DNA of 56,841 nucleotides from a virus. Location: positions 1 through 56,841 of the IMG/VR virus record IMGVR_UViG_3300023116_000057. One strand, 5' to 3'. The position numbers were made by a program, and so were the translations under genes. Below are positions 35,259 through 43,893 of this stretch, piece by piece (the stretch's first letter is position 1; the number at the start of each line of letters is the position of its first letter). Under the pieces are notes generated by a model. That model searched no databases. It had not been told where the DNA came from and worked only from the letters and a program-made list of their open reading frames with translations.

Positions 35259-35534
35259 ATGTTTGTAAAGTTAGTAAAAGTGAAAAAAAACGACAATAAA
35301 TATGTTTTGGAAACAATTGTTGTAAACTCTGAAAAAGTGATTAAAGTTTTACCAATAAACGGAATTTTTAGTGGGCTGGATGAATCTCAAACCCCTCTAG
35401 GATTGGACAAAAATCACAGTTTTTCAGAAATTCACATGCAAAATGGAACCAACGATGAATTTTGTGTGGTGGTTGGTTCTGTTAGTTCAATTAAAGAAAA
35501 ATTAAATTCAAGAAAAAAACTATTACTAGATTAA
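35259..35534 (+). CDS. Unknown small protein (91 aa)
   Basis: Beta-rich start (FVKLVKVKKNDNKYVLETIV); GGTGAG upstream. A TATAAT-like sequence lies before it (35236-35241), but no good -35, so a promoter is not called. No family recognised. Confidence 0.65.
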   Translation: MFVKLVKVKKNDNKYVLETIVVNSEKVIKVLPINGIFSGLDESQTPLGLDKNHSFSEIHMQNGTNDEFCVVVGSVSSIKEKLNSRKKLLLD

Positions 35535-35556
35535 ATTTTTATTGTTGGGAGTTATT

Positions 35557-36105
35557 ATGAATTTACGAATTAGTCAGTATGTAAAGAAAGTTAAACTAAA
35601 AAATCCACATTGGAAAAGTAATTCCAGGATAATCGGTGAAGCGATAGAAGAGTGGGCTTGCAACAATCTTTTGTGTCCAAAGTGTTCTGCTGGAAAATGC
35701 GAAAAGTGCGCGAGACCATCTTTAACAAAACTTCCAAACAACTTTAAATCTGCTGACTTTCGTTGTTCTTTTTGTAACACTCTCGTACAAGTAAAAGCAA
35801 AGAAAGAAAGTTTTTTTACAAACAGTGGAGAAATGAAAAAAATTATCGGAGCGGAATACAAAACCACAGTAAATTCTTTAAAGACAAAAAAAATTCATTA
35901 TTATTTGATAGCTTATAGTAATGATTGTGTGCGCGAAATATACCATGTGGAGCCTAAGAGTTTAAAATTTGAACAAATAATTCCTAGAAATCCTTTGCAA
36001 AAAGGCAAAAGGATTGGCTGGCAGGGATGCCACATAAAACTTGAAAAAAGTACTTTGAAAAACAAGATGCCACCTATTCAATTAAACTTTTGGAACAAGA
36101 CGTGA
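35557..36105 (+). CDS. DpnI-like restriction endonuclease domain (182 aa)
   Basis: Aligns by eye to the catalytic domain of DpnI, which cuts methylated GATC. Shared features are WKSNSRI, EEWACNNLLCPKC, NNFKSADFRCSFC, VKAKKESF, YYLIAYS, IIPRNPL and RIGWQGCHIKL. PD-(D/E)xK residues would be D67, Q78 and K80, with DpnI spacing (D-x10-[E/Q]-x-K), Gln replacing Glu. Cys40, 43, 70 and 73 form the zinc ribbon. The winged-helix domain of DpnI (254 aa) is absent. GGGAG precedes ATG 35557. The stop overlaps the next gene's GTG. It could attack methylated host DNA or a competitor's DNA. Confidence 0.8.
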   Translation: MNLRISQYVKKVKLKNPHWKSNSRIIGEAIEEWACNNLLCPKCSAGKCEKCARPSLTKLPNNFKSADFRCSFCNTLVQVKAKKESFFTNSGEMKKIIGAEYKTTVNSLKTKKIHYYLIAYSNDCVREIYHVEPKSLKFEQIIPRNPLQKGKRIGWQGCHIKLEKSTLKNKMPPIQLNFWNKT

Positions 36106-36950
36106 ATAAAAAAATAAAAGTTATCATCGCCGGAGCAGGAGCGTTATACCCAATTTACCTTGGTTCGCTCTTGGCTTTGGTGGAAGAAGGATATGAAATA
36201 ACATCTGTTGCTGGTACGTCTGGGGGAGCGATTGCAGCAGCAACTTGGTCGCTTTCAGACGTAGAAAAAAAAATGGAGCCTTTGAAAAAATTTGTTGTTG
36301 AGACTTTGCCGACTAACAATAAAGGAGTGATTTCGTATTCTTTTTATAACTTCGTTAAGAAGTGGGGCTTTATAGATGGATTTTATTTAGAAAAGTTGTT
36401 TGAAAGAATTTTTTACGAAAAGATGTCGGATGCTAAAATACCTACGTTTATATATGCTTCCGACATTGATAGACGAAAAAGCATAGTATTTTCTTCAGTA
36501 GAACATGGGGATTATCAAACAAAGAAAGTTGTAAGAGCAAGTTGTTCAATCCCTCTGATTTTTACACCGACAAAGATAAACGACAAACTGTATGTTGACG
36601 GTGGCTGGTCTCATTTTTTTCCTCTGAGCGATTTTGAATGTTTGGATGGAGAAAACATAATAGGAATGAGAATCGTAAAATCAAACGAAAAAACAATAAA
36701 AAAAAATATAATTGAATATGCTCAAGGCGTCATGTACAGCAAGATTATTGACGACATAAGACAGCAAGAACTCCCAGGTTTTTTCAAAACAATTGATTTT
36801 GTCAGCAATTATAGCAGAGCCAATCTTGGCAAAACAACAAATGAACAAGCAAGCGATATAATTATAGAAGGATATAAACAAACTAAGGAGACTATTGAGA
36901 GGTGGACTATAGAAAACAACACAAAAGATTTATCTTCAACACTTTGTTAG
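36102..36950 (+). CDS. Patatin-like phospholipase (282 aa)
   Basis: A lipid acyl hydrolase with the Ser-Asp dyad of the patatin family. The oxyanion loop region is AGAGALYPIYLGSL, nucleophile Ser40 is in AGTSGGAIAA (GxSxG), and Asp166 is in KLYVDGGW, preceded by the typical RASCSIPLIFTP. No signal peptide. It overlaps the DpnI-like gene by GTGA, so the two are almost surely translated together. Bacterial defence effectors such as CapV share this fold. Possible roles are host-membrane attack, lysis timing or exclusion of other phages. Confidence 0.85.
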   Translation: MNKKIKVIIAGAGALYPIYLGSLLALVEEGYEITSVAGTSGGAIAAATWSLSDVEKKMEPLKKFVVETLPTNNKGVISYSFYNFVKKWGFIDGFYLEKLFERIFYEKMSDAKIPTFIYASDIDRRKSIVFSSVEHGDYQTKKVVRASCSIPLIFTPTKINDKLYVDGGWSHFFPLSDFECLDGENIIGMRIVKSNEKTIKKNIIEYAQGVMYSKIIDDIRQQELPGFFKTIDFVSNYSRANLGKTTNEQASDIIIEGYKQTKETIERWTIENNTKDLSSTLC

Positions 36951-37282
36951 AGAGCGAGAAAAAGAAAGAAGACAGATTTATTTACAAAATTACCTTAAAT
37001 CTTAGTGTAAAAAAAGAAATTGGTGGCTTTGAGGCTATGGTCAATGATTTGTTGAACGACATAAGAGCGTTGACTAGAGTTACAGTAGTGCAATCTCTGG
37101 AATCTTTCGTGGAAAAAGATAACAAATACATGTCTATAAAAATTAAGTTTAACGTAAAAAATCTCAAACACGAAGGGTATCTAGATATAGCCGATTTCGT
37201 AGAGCAATTCCTCCTACCAACAATTACCAAATTAGAAGCCAAACCAAAAATCCTCAATGTCTCTAACGTCACACACGTCTAA
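36902..37282 (+). CDS. Unknown phage protein (126 aa)
   Basis: Overlaps the end of the phospholipase gene by 49 bases if the GTG at 36902 is used. The central part (IRALTRVTVVQSLESFVEKD, then MSIKIKFNVK) resembles a small conserved protein of marine phages whose role is unknown to me. The overlap makes a later start possible, but no better codon with a ribosome-binding site was found. Confidence 0.6.
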   Translation: MDYRKQHKRFIFNTLLESEKKKEDRFIYKITLNLSVKKEIGGFEAMVNDLLNDIRALTRVTVVQSLESFVEKDNKYMSIKIKFNVKNLKHEGYLDIADFVEQFLLPTITKLEAKPKILNVSNVTHV

Positions 37283-37357
37283 AAAACTTCTTGACACTCT
37301 TTGTTGTTTGTAATATCTTGACAAAAGATGGTTTTGCAATTTCACAGGAGGTCTATA

Positions 37358-37594
37358 ATGCAAAAAAATTTTCAAAATGTATCATTTCCAGAAGGCAGAT
37401 ATAAATCTGGCGATTTGATTTTATCAAAAGCCGGAGTTTTTATTGCCATGAAGTGTAGAACACTGTGTATATTTAGACTCGACTATTTGGCAGACAATAA
37501 AAAAAGATTGACGATTAGCGATGCGTTCCTTTACAACGAAGGTCTTCCTGTCCTATGCAATAATGTTTTCAGAAAAATAAAAAAAACTTCTTGA
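37358..37594 (+). CDS. Unknown small protein (78 aa)
   Basis: A perfect AGGAGGT precedes the ATG at 37358. Beta-rich (YKSGDLILSKAGVFIAMK). Two TTGACA boxes (37291 and 37318) lie upstream without a well-placed -10. No family recognised. Confidence 0.65.
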   Translation: MQKNFQNVSFPEGRYKSGDLILSKAGVFIAMKCRTLCIFRLDYLADNKKRLTISDAFLYNEGLPVLCNNVFRKIKKTS

Positions 37595-37618
37595 CATGTA
37601 AAAAAAATTGGCTATGAT
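37591..37618 (+). promoter_or_regulatory. Sigma70-type promoter for the MoxR/VWA cluster
   Basis: TTGACA at 37591-37596, 16 nt, TATGAT at 37613-37618. The -35 overlaps the end of the upstream gene. First gene served is at 37670. Confidence 0.75.
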
Positions 37619-37669
37619 ATACACAAGTGGCCGAGATAAAACCTTTACAGCAGAAAAAGAGGAAAAAAA

Positions 37670-37969
37670 ATGAAAAAGGCGACAACAAAAATCTTTGTTT
37701 GGAATTTTGGAGAAGGAACTTACCGATTGCAAGTCGAAAATATCGACGGAAGGAGAATCAAGACTTTAAAAAAGACTCTTGGCGCAAAAAATTGGGAGTT
37801 GGTTGCAGAATCTTGGGGTGGCAATGGTAAAAAATATATATTTTCGAAAGACTTCGAAACAGAACAGGAGGTAAAAAGAGAAACAAAAACACTAGAATTT
37901 CCAGTGTTTTACGAGACTCTTCAGTTGAAGATTAGACCTTGGAATAAACTTGCTAAGTCTTTACGCTAA
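37670..37969 (+). CDS. Unknown basic protein before the MoxR gene (99 aa)
   Basis: Basic, beta-rich (KIFVWNFGEGTYRLQVENID); GAGG ribosome-binding site. First gene of the operon with the MoxR ATPase, twelve bases upstream of it. No family recognised. Confidence 0.7.
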   Translation: MKKATTKIFVWNFGEGTYRLQVENIDGRRIKTLKKTLGAKNWELVAESWGGNGKKYIFSKDFETEQEVKRETKTLEFPVFYETLQLKIRPWNKLAKSLR

Positions 37970-37980
37970 AAGGGAAAAAG

Positions 37981-39207
37981 ATGAAAATTAAAGATTTTTT
38001 GAATATAGCTCACTTTATTCTTGGACCTCCGGTTCGGAAACATTCTGATAAGCCTACGGGATACCCTCTTATGATGAAAGGACACACCGGGATTGGCAAA
38101 TCTGAAATCGCCAAACTTTTGGCTGATTCATATCAATTGCCCATTGTCGAGAGAAGGGTTTCTCAAATGACAGAAGGAGATTTAATTGGCCTTCCAGAAT
38201 TAAACGAAGGAGTAACTTCCTGGTGTCCACCAGACTTTTACATGAAAGCGTGTGAAACTCCTGTTATTTTGTTTTTAGATGAATTGGACAGAGGTGTACC
38301 AGAGGTGCGTCAAGGATGTTTCGAGTTGGCTGACAGTCGAAAATTAAACGGACATACACTTCATCCCGGAACAAAAATTATATGTGCTATAAATGGTGGC
38401 TTGGCAGATAGTTCAAGTTACCAAGTTTATACTATGGATCGTGCAGAATTGGCTAGATGGTGGTCTGTTGAAATCAAGCCTAGTGTAGATGACTGGCTCA
38501 GTTGGGCCTCTGAATCTACAAAAGATAATTCGACAAAAAAGCAAATTCAAGACTCTTTGAAGGAACTAACTATTTCTTATAGAAAGAATCAGATCGAAAC
38601 GAATGTTCACTTTTTTTTCTATGATTTTATTGCTCAAAACCCGGAATTTTTAGAACATAACGGCCCAACTGAGCCGAACAAAATTTATCCAACAAGGCGT
38701 TCTTGGAAGCGTTTGAGCGACACTATGACAAAGGCCGGTCTTTTGCTGTCCAAAGAAAATATTGATTATGGTACGCTACAATCCCTGTCTCAAGGTTTTG
38801 TTGGTCTTGAGGCGTCCCTTGCACTGCAAAAGTTTTATATTGATTATGACTTTTTGTTGGACCCTGAAGATATGATTGCAGGAGAAGGAAAAGATAGGAT
38901 TAAAAGATTCAATATTAACGACCATTCCCTCTTTATCAAAAAATTTGACAACAAAAAAATCCTAACCAAAGAATTGACGAGCGACGAAATCTTTCATCTT
39001 GTAGACTATGTTGCTTGTTTACCGCAAGAATTACTGCTCAGTTTCTTCACTCTCATGGGAACAAAAGACATCGCCCAGCAAAATATTATTCATTTATTCA
39101 CCCATTATATGCCAAAGTGGTCGGAAGCAGGAAAGAAAAATTATTCTGTTGGCGAATATTACGCAGAATGTGTTGAAGAGTCTGAACTGGAATTAACAAA
39201 AACGTGA
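37981..39207 (+). CDS. MoxR/CobS-type AAA+ ATPase (408 aa)
   Basis: Remodels protein complexes, usually with a VWA-domain partner. Walker A is GHTGIGKS (residues 34-41). Walker B is VILFLDELDR (D100, E101). Between them is TEGDLIGLPEL, the MoxR-type insert. The sensor strand is KIICAINGG, and TMDRAELARWW includes the arginine-finger area. The stop overlaps the GTG of the DUF2201 partner gene. Phage relatives are often labelled CobS or MoxR; nothing shows a cobalamin role. Confidence 0.85.
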   Translation: MKIKDFLNIAHFILGPPVRKHSDKPTGYPLMMKGHTGIGKSEIAKLLADSYQLPIVERRVSQMTEGDLIGLPELNEGVTSWCPPDFYMKACETPVILFLDELDRGVPEVRQGCFELADSRKLNGHTLHPGTKIICAINGGLADSSSYQVYTMDRAELARWWSVEIKPSVDDWLSWASESTKDNSTKKQIQDSLKELTISYRKNQIETNVHFFFYDFIAQNPEFLEHNGPTEPNKIYPTRRSWKRLSDTMTKAGLLLSKENIDYGTLQSLSQGFVGLEASLALQKFYIDYDFLLDPEDMIAGEGKDRIKRFNINDHSLFIKKFDNKKILTKELTSDEIFHLVDYVACLPQELLLSFFTLMGTKDIAQQNIIHLFTHYMPKWSEAGKKNYSVGEYYAECVEESELELTKT

Positions 39208-40331
39208 AAACAATGAAAAAAAATAACTTCGACTTAGACAAATATTTAGTTACTTTGGTCAAAATTGAGCCTTTTTTCGCTTACTTCAGTCAGTGCATAA
39301 GCAAAGTTGTTGATTATAGTATCCCGACGATTGGAGTTTCAATCAACGATAGAGGTTATTATCAAATTCATTATAATCCAGATTATATGTCAAAATGGCC
39401 TCCAAAAATTGTTGTCGGCATACTAAAGCACGAATTCTACCATATAATATTGGAGCATATTGACAAACGATTGATGGGCGAGAGCATTACAAAAGATTGG
39501 AATGTTGCGACAGATTTGAGTATAAATTCTTACTTGGTGGGAGAACTCCCACCCCAAGCACTCTTCCCAGGAGAGGGGGAATTTAAAGACTTAGAACCAT
39601 TTAGAATGGCTGAATACTATTATCATAAGTTGCCGAAAAACAACAATCAAGAACCTTTTGATTCGCATGGCATGTGGGGCGACGATAATAAATTTAAGGG
39701 AATTGCTGCCGAAAGAGCGAAGCAAGCTTTGGAAGAAGCGGTAAAAGAAAGCGTTTCTACGAACGGCTGGGGTTCTATCCCAAAGCAAATTCAAAGGCAG
39801 ATTGAAGATTCAATAACAAAAAAATTAGACTGGAAGAGTGTTGTAAAGTTTTTTTGCCAAAAAAGCATTAGAGGTGATAGAGTTTCAACCAGAAGGCGAA
39901 GAAACAGGCGTTATGGGTTAGTTCATCCAGGAAGTCGAAGAAACAGATATGGAAGAATTGCTATTGCGAGGGACGAATCAGCCTCAGTTTCGGACTCTTT
40001 TTGGGCAGAATTGACTGCCGAAATGAGAGGTCTTGCTGAAATAATAGAGTTTACAGTGATACCTTTTGATACAGTCGTGCAAGAAGAAAATGTTTTTGTT
40101 TGGAATAAAAACCAAAACATAAAGTCAACAAGAAAACATTGTGGAGGAACTAACTTTAATGCGCCGACAGAGTATGTGAACGAAAGGAACTTCGATGGTC
40201 TGATTATTATGACAGACATGGAGGCTCCAGAACCAATAAAATGCAAAGTCCAAAGACTTTGGATAACGAATAGAAAAGGGTTAGATAGTCATAATTTCAA
40301 AAATAATGAAAAAATTATTTCAATTGACTGA
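39204..40331 (+). CDS. DUF2201-type metallopeptidase-like/VWA protein (375 aa)
   Basis: Partner of the MoxR ATPase. The N-terminal domain has the putative metal site HEFYHIILEH (H76 onward, HExxH). Two of the three catalytic-like positions are visible. The C-terminal VWA-like domain has a MIDAS-type DESAS (D257) in RIAIARDESASVSDSFW, and IIEFTVIPFD and FDGLIIMTDMEAP supply further ligands. The linker is rich in Arg (STRRRRNRRYG). The start is GTG in a GTGA overlap; ATG 39213 is an alternative. Substrate unknown. Confidence 0.8.
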   Translation: MKTMKKNNFDLDKYLVTLVKIEPFFAYFSQCISKVVDYSIPTIGVSINDRGYYQIHYNPDYMSKWPPKIVVGILKHEFYHIILEHIDKRLMGESITKDWNVATDLSINSYLVGELPPQALFPGEGEFKDLEPFRMAEYYYHKLPKNNNQEPFDSHGMWGDDNKFKGIAAERAKQALEEAVKESVSTNGWGSIPKQIQRQIEDSITKKLDWKSVVKFFCQKSIRGDRVSTRRRRNRRYGLVHPGSRRNRYGRIAIARDESASVSDSFWAELTAEMRGLAEIIEFTVIPFDTVVQEENVFVWNKNQNIKSTRKHCGGTNFNAPTEYVNERNFDGLIIMTDMEAPEPIKCKVQRLWITNRKGLDSHNFKNNEKIISID

Positions 40332-40357
40332 TATTTACTTTAAAAAGGATTGAAAAA

Positions 40358-41515
40358 ATGAAAGATCTAGAAAGAATTGAAAGTTTACTCAGGAATCTTC
40401 TTTATGGTGAATTCCCAAAAATAACGAAGGTTAAAGTTTTAAAGGAAGACAATGATATTTTACAAGAAAAAGTAGCGACATACAAAGATACAGTTCAAAG
40501 GCAAGCAGAAAACATTAGTCAACTGTCTAATGAAATCAAACGCATACACGAATTTTACAAAGAAAAAGCGAAAAAGTCTCACGCGAATAGTCAAGAATGG
40601 ATTGATAAATACGGAAGTTTATTTCAAGAGTCATCTGAAATTTTGGAAAAAATGCAAAATTTAGAAAAAACTTGCAAAAGACAAGAAAAAATTATTGAAG
40701 ATTTTACTGTGGAATCCTTGCGTTTGATGGCTGAAGTTCAAAGTCTTGAAAACAAAAATGATTTGTTCTCCAAAGATATTTCGGAACAATCTACGACTAT
40801 AGATAATTTGAAAAGCGCACTAGAAGAGTGGAAACATTGTGCCACGCGCTCAAAGGAAGATTTGAACACTTTGCGAAAGACTTGCGAAGACTTGTTGGAG
40901 ATTGTTGGTAAGAAAGAGGAGAAAATTATTGCTCTAGAGAACACAGAACTCCAAGCAAAAAATGATTATGTGACGAAAGAGAAGAAATACAAAAAAGACA
41001 TTGAGAAGTTGAAGCATATTGTGCGCTCTCAAGGGGCCAGTGCTGCTGAATTGTCTAAGACGTTTGGGTGCTTGAAAGAACAAGTTGAGAGACTTTACGA
41101 AAAAAATAATTCTTTGAAAGAAAGTTTGTGTTTGAAAGAAAAAGAAGGGGAATATGTTGCTGAACATATCAGGAATTTAGGCAATCAAGTTTTTCTCTTG
41201 AAAAGTTTGATTTATTTGACTACCAGTGTTGAACTAGAAAATGTTGAAAAAATCACTATCAATGAAAAGTTTGAGTTGATGATGAACAGCCTTCCCCTTG
41301 AATTCACAAAGTCATTGTCCGGCATTGAAATGGAAACTAGGACTGAACAACTTGCTGCCTACCATGTGAACTATAAAGAAGGATTGTCGCCCCTTGATAA
41401 AAAAGAAAAAGACGAATTATATGGCGATACGTTGTCAAATCCGAAGAATTGGGTTCGTGCAATGATTTTGTTTATTACTTTGTTTTGGGTTTGCACGATG
41501 ATGTTGCCGAAATAA
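40358..41515 (+). CDS. Long coiled-coil, tail-anchored protein (385 aa)
   Basis: Almost the whole protein up to about residue 290 is coiled coil. A C-terminal hydrophobic helix (WVRAMILFITLFWVCTMML) anchors it, and the last residues are PK. It looks like an inner-membrane tether with a long cytoplasmic rod. It follows the MoxR/VWA pair by 26 bases and may belong to the same unit. No homologue recognised. Confidence 0.7.
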   Translation: MKDLERIESLLRNLLYGEFPKITKVKVLKEDNDILQEKVATYKDTVQRQAENISQLSNEIKRIHEFYKEKAKKSHANSQEWIDKYGSLFQESSEILEKMQNLEKTCKRQEKIIEDFTVESLRLMAEVQSLENKNDLFSKDISEQSTTIDNLKSALEEWKHCATRSKEDLNTLRKTCEDLLEIVGKKEEKIIALENTELQAKNDYVTKEKKYKKDIEKLKHIVRSQGASAAELSKTFGCLKEQVERLYEKNNSLKESLCLKEKEGEYVAEHIRNLGNQVFLLKSLIYLTTSVELENVEKITINEKFELMMNSLPLEFTKSLSGIEMETRTEQLAAYHVNYKEGLSPLDKKEKDELYGDTLSNPKNWVRAMILFITLFWVCTMMLPK

Positions 41516-41528
41516 CAGAGGTCACAAG

Positions 41529-42101
41529 ATGAAAGTTTATTGTGATATGGATGGAGTTCTTGTTGATTTGGAATCTTATTGGCTTGAACGATACAATTTA
41601 GATTTCGACGACAATTTGAAAATTGAAGATTTGACTGATTATGATTTTACAAAGTTTGTCAAAAGCCCAAATGTTTTCCTAAATTATTTGAAAGAATCTG
41701 GTTTTCATGGACCTGAGCGCAAACCTCTGGGAGACTCTATCGAGATTTTTACTAAAATTTACTCAGAGGTGGCGAATTTGTTTATTTTGACTTCGCCATA
41801 CAAAAATTCAGAAACATGCATTAGAGATAAAAAAGAATGGGTGAAGAAGTACTTGTCGTTTTTTCCTCCTGAAGATATGATATTTTGCCACCACAAACAT
41901 CTCTTGTCCAGACCTGGAGATGTGTTGTTAGATGACAAACCGACTTCTTTGAAGAGGTGGAGTTCCAATGGAGGAATTTCTGTTTGCTACAAAAGACCTT
42001 GGAATGACAATTCAGGGGCAAATTACGAAGTGAAAGGATGGCACGACTTTTATTGGCTCTTAGAAAGAATCAAAGAAGGTACAGCAGACATTCAATTGTG
42101 A
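41529..42101 (+). CDS. 5'(3')-deoxyribonucleotidase, HAD family (190 aa)
   Basis: Dephosphorylates deoxynucleoside monophosphates. The HAD motif I is DMDGVLVD (residues 6-13). Motif II lies in LFILTSPYKN, and a lysine follows near CIRDKKEW. Motif III is the acidic VLLDDKPTSL. Size and motifs match the phage/eukaryotic NT5C group. GAGG ribosome-binding site upstream. Confidence 0.85.
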   Translation: MKVYCDMDGVLVDLESYWLERYNLDFDDNLKIEDLTDYDFTKFVKSPNVFLNYLKESGFHGPERKPLGDSIEIFTKIYSEVANLFILTSPYKNSETCIRDKKEWVKKYLSFFPPEDMIFCHHKHLLSRPGDVLLDDKPTSLKRWSSNGGISVCYKRPWNDNSGANYEVKGWHDFYWLLERIKEGTADIQL

Positions 42102-42121
42102 AATAGGATTAAAACATCACA

Positions 42122-42769
42122 ATGTTTGACGTTTTTTTGGAAATATTGAAAGGTTTGAGTGGTATTTTTTTTGGCTTTGTCATCGCAACCTTGGTGGGTT
42201 GGTGGCAATTGAAGAAAGGCCATTTCTGGGGGAGAGTTACTTTCACACACGCATCGTTAACAAAAGATATGAATTTGTGTTTTGATACGATGCTTGACAA
42301 AAGAGCGATAGACGTTTGGATTGACAATTCTGTTCTTAGAAATAGAATCAGAGTGAAGGCAGAAAAATGCAGCAACAAAAAGCCTTTTGTTTGCTTGGAG
42401 AACGCAGAAGACAATCACAAAATATATACTGGTATACGCAATCAAATATCAGCACACTTTTCTAGGGGAATTGTGTACAAGGCATTCCAAAGAAATGTTG
42501 GTGAATGCATTTTCTACTTTTCTTTTTGCTCTCTCAATTCGCCTTCCGACAAGTCAAAGAAACTTCATGTTTTGATATATACTGCCGATTTTATGGAGAA
42601 ATTGATGGCATACAAAAATTTGATTTATAAAAAAAACCCTAGCAAAAAGGAATTAATCGACATCTTTGTCCATTTGTGTGAAAACAAAGCGGAGTCAAAT
42701 TATGTGAGAATTTACTTGCCGATAGACGACATAACAAACAACTATTGTACAATTAATATTGTTGATTGA
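42122..42769 (+). CDS. Membrane-anchored unknown protein (215 aa)
   Basis: One N-terminal hydrophobic helix (LKGLSGIFFGFVIATLVGWW) followed by a cytosolic or periplasmic mixed domain. Cys and aromatic residues are frequent (CIFYFSFCSL). No family recognised. Confidence 0.65.
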   Translation: MFDVFLEILKGLSGIFFGFVIATLVGWWQLKKGHFWGRVTFTHASLTKDMNLCFDTMLDKRAIDVWIDNSVLRNRIRVKAEKCSNKKPFVCLENAEDNHKIYTGIRNQISAHFSRGIVYKAFQRNVGECIFYFSFCSLNSPSDKSKKLHVLIYTADFMEKLMAYKNLIYKKNPSKKELIDIFVHLCENKAESNYVRIYLPIDDITNNYCTINIVD

Positions 42770-42773
42770 AAGT

Positions 42774-43031
42774 ATGAAAAAAAGAGAAAAATGGAAAATT
42801 TCTATAACAAAGCATGGACCCGCTCTTTTCGACGGCGAAGGTAACTGTCATGGTTCTCTAACAACCCTCTCTCAGTGCGAAAGAAATGGTAGTGTTAGAG
42901 AGTACCTGCAAGCATATTGCGAAAAAAAGAAAAAGACAACAGTCTATTTAGATTTGTCAGAAATAATTGAATTACTTGAGTTTGACGAAGATAATGTGAA
43001 GAAACTTTTCTTTTTTGAAAAAAGGATGTGA
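42774..43031 (+). CDS. Unknown small protein (85 aa)
   Basis: Basic N-terminus (MKKREKWKISITKHGPALF), acidic helical C-terminus. The ATG at 42774 is preferred over upstream TTG codons. No clear ribosome-binding site; four bases after the preceding stop. Confidence 0.6.
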   Translation: MKKREKWKISITKHGPALFDGEGNCHGSLTTLSQCERNGSVREYLQAYCEKKKKTTVYLDLSEIIELLEFDEDNVKKLFFFEKRM

Positions 43032-43033
43032 AA

Positions 43034-43300
43034 ATGAAAAGAAAGAAAATAAATTATGACGACATCTTTGGGAAAAACAAAACACACGGAGTATACAAAA
43101 GCAAACCCTATAATAGCGTTAAGATTGTAAAGCAATACAATGGGCTGAAACCTGGAACGATTGTTCAAGTTCTATCAACCTCTCGTTACGATGCTTACAA
43201 TTTTGCAGAACACAGAAAATACGTTCAAGCTGTTGACCCTAGTGGAAAAAACATCAATATACCAACAACTCATTTTGATATTTTTGATTTAATTTCTTGA
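43034..43300 (+). CDS. Unknown small basic protein (88 aa)
   Basis: SH3-like spacing of beta strands (VKIVKQYNGLKPGTIVQVLS). ATG 43034 has AGGA seven bases upstream and is preferred to the GTG overlap at 43028. No family assigned. Confidence 0.65.
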   Translation: MKRKKINYDDIFGKNKTHGVYKSKPYNSVKIVKQYNGLKPGTIVQVLSTSRYDAYNFAEHRKYVQAVDPSGKNINIPTTHFDIFDLIS

Positions 43301-43325
43301 CAACAGCAGCAAGTGCCACTACTGT
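43297..43325 (+). promoter_or_regulatory. Possible promoter
   Basis: TTGACA at 43297-43302, 17 nt, TACTGT at 43320-43325 (weak -10). The ATG of the membrane gene is at 43349, with AGGAGG before it. Confidence 0.5.
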
Positions 43326-43348
43326 AAAAAACAGGAGGAAAAAGCAGA

Positions 43349-43642
43349 ATGAAAACAAAAAATATCAACATTGTAATTTTTGTCATGAATATATTTGACG
43401 CATTGTTGACTATTTTTTGGGTACTGAGCGGTCAAGCGGTAGAATCCAACCCCTTTATGAACTTTTTTCTTCAAGTTTCTCCAACGTTGTTTTATGTTGT
43501 GAAAATGGGGATGGTCGGATTTGGGTTGATTTTTCTTGAAAAATATAACAACTTCTTTGTCGCAAAGAGTGGCACTTTTGCATGTTTTTTCTTTTATTCT
43601 TGGGTGATGTGGATTCATTTTAGTTATGCCGTGGGAGCATAA
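43349..43642 (+). CDS. DUF5658-like membrane protein (97 aa)
   Basis: Three hydrophobic segments; the first carries IFDALLTIFWVLSG followed by ESNPFMNFFL, which resembles the D...T...E.NP pattern of the DUF5658 membrane family. A strong ribosome-binding site. Role unknown. Confidence 0.65.
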   Translation: MKTKNINIVIFVMNIFDALLTIFWVLSGQAVESNPFMNFFLQVSPTLFYVVKMGMVGFGLIFLEKYNNFFVAKSGTFACFFFYSWVMWIHFSYAVGA

Positions 43643-43643
43643 A

Positions 43644-43841
43644 ATGACTGACTTTTATGAAAAATTGGCAAAAGCCTTAGAAGATTATCATCTTTCAATC
43701 AACGAATTACGGAGAGAAGATGTTGAAGATGCAGTTGAGCAAGCAGAATTATATGGCAGAAGCGTTGCAGATGTAGCAGCAGGTTTGCATCTTTTTCATG
43801 TAGGACAAAGTTTGTTCAGCGAATATTTACAGGGAGAATAA
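43644..43841 (+). CDS. Unknown small acidic protein (65 aa)
   Basis: Mostly helical and acidic (EDYHLSINELRREDVEDAVE). ATG 43644 has GGGAG upstream, so the longer ORF from 43626 is not used. No family recognised. Confidence 0.65.
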   Translation: MTDFYEKLAKALEDYHLSINELRREDVEDAVEQAELYGRSVADVAAGLHLFHVGQSLFSEYLQGE

Positions 43842-43893
43842 TTCTCTAATTATAAACAATTTAGTTTGATGAAAAATAAGGAGTTAAAATGAA

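Noticed and set aside
37291-37323. Two TTGACA boxes as promoters for the gene at 37358
   Set aside because: No -10 at 16-18 nt from either box (TAATAT is only 14 nt from the first).
37627-37830. 67-aa ORF overlapping the 99-aa gene before MoxR
   Set aside because: Starts without a ribosome-binding site and overlaps a frame that has GAGG and continues to the operon.
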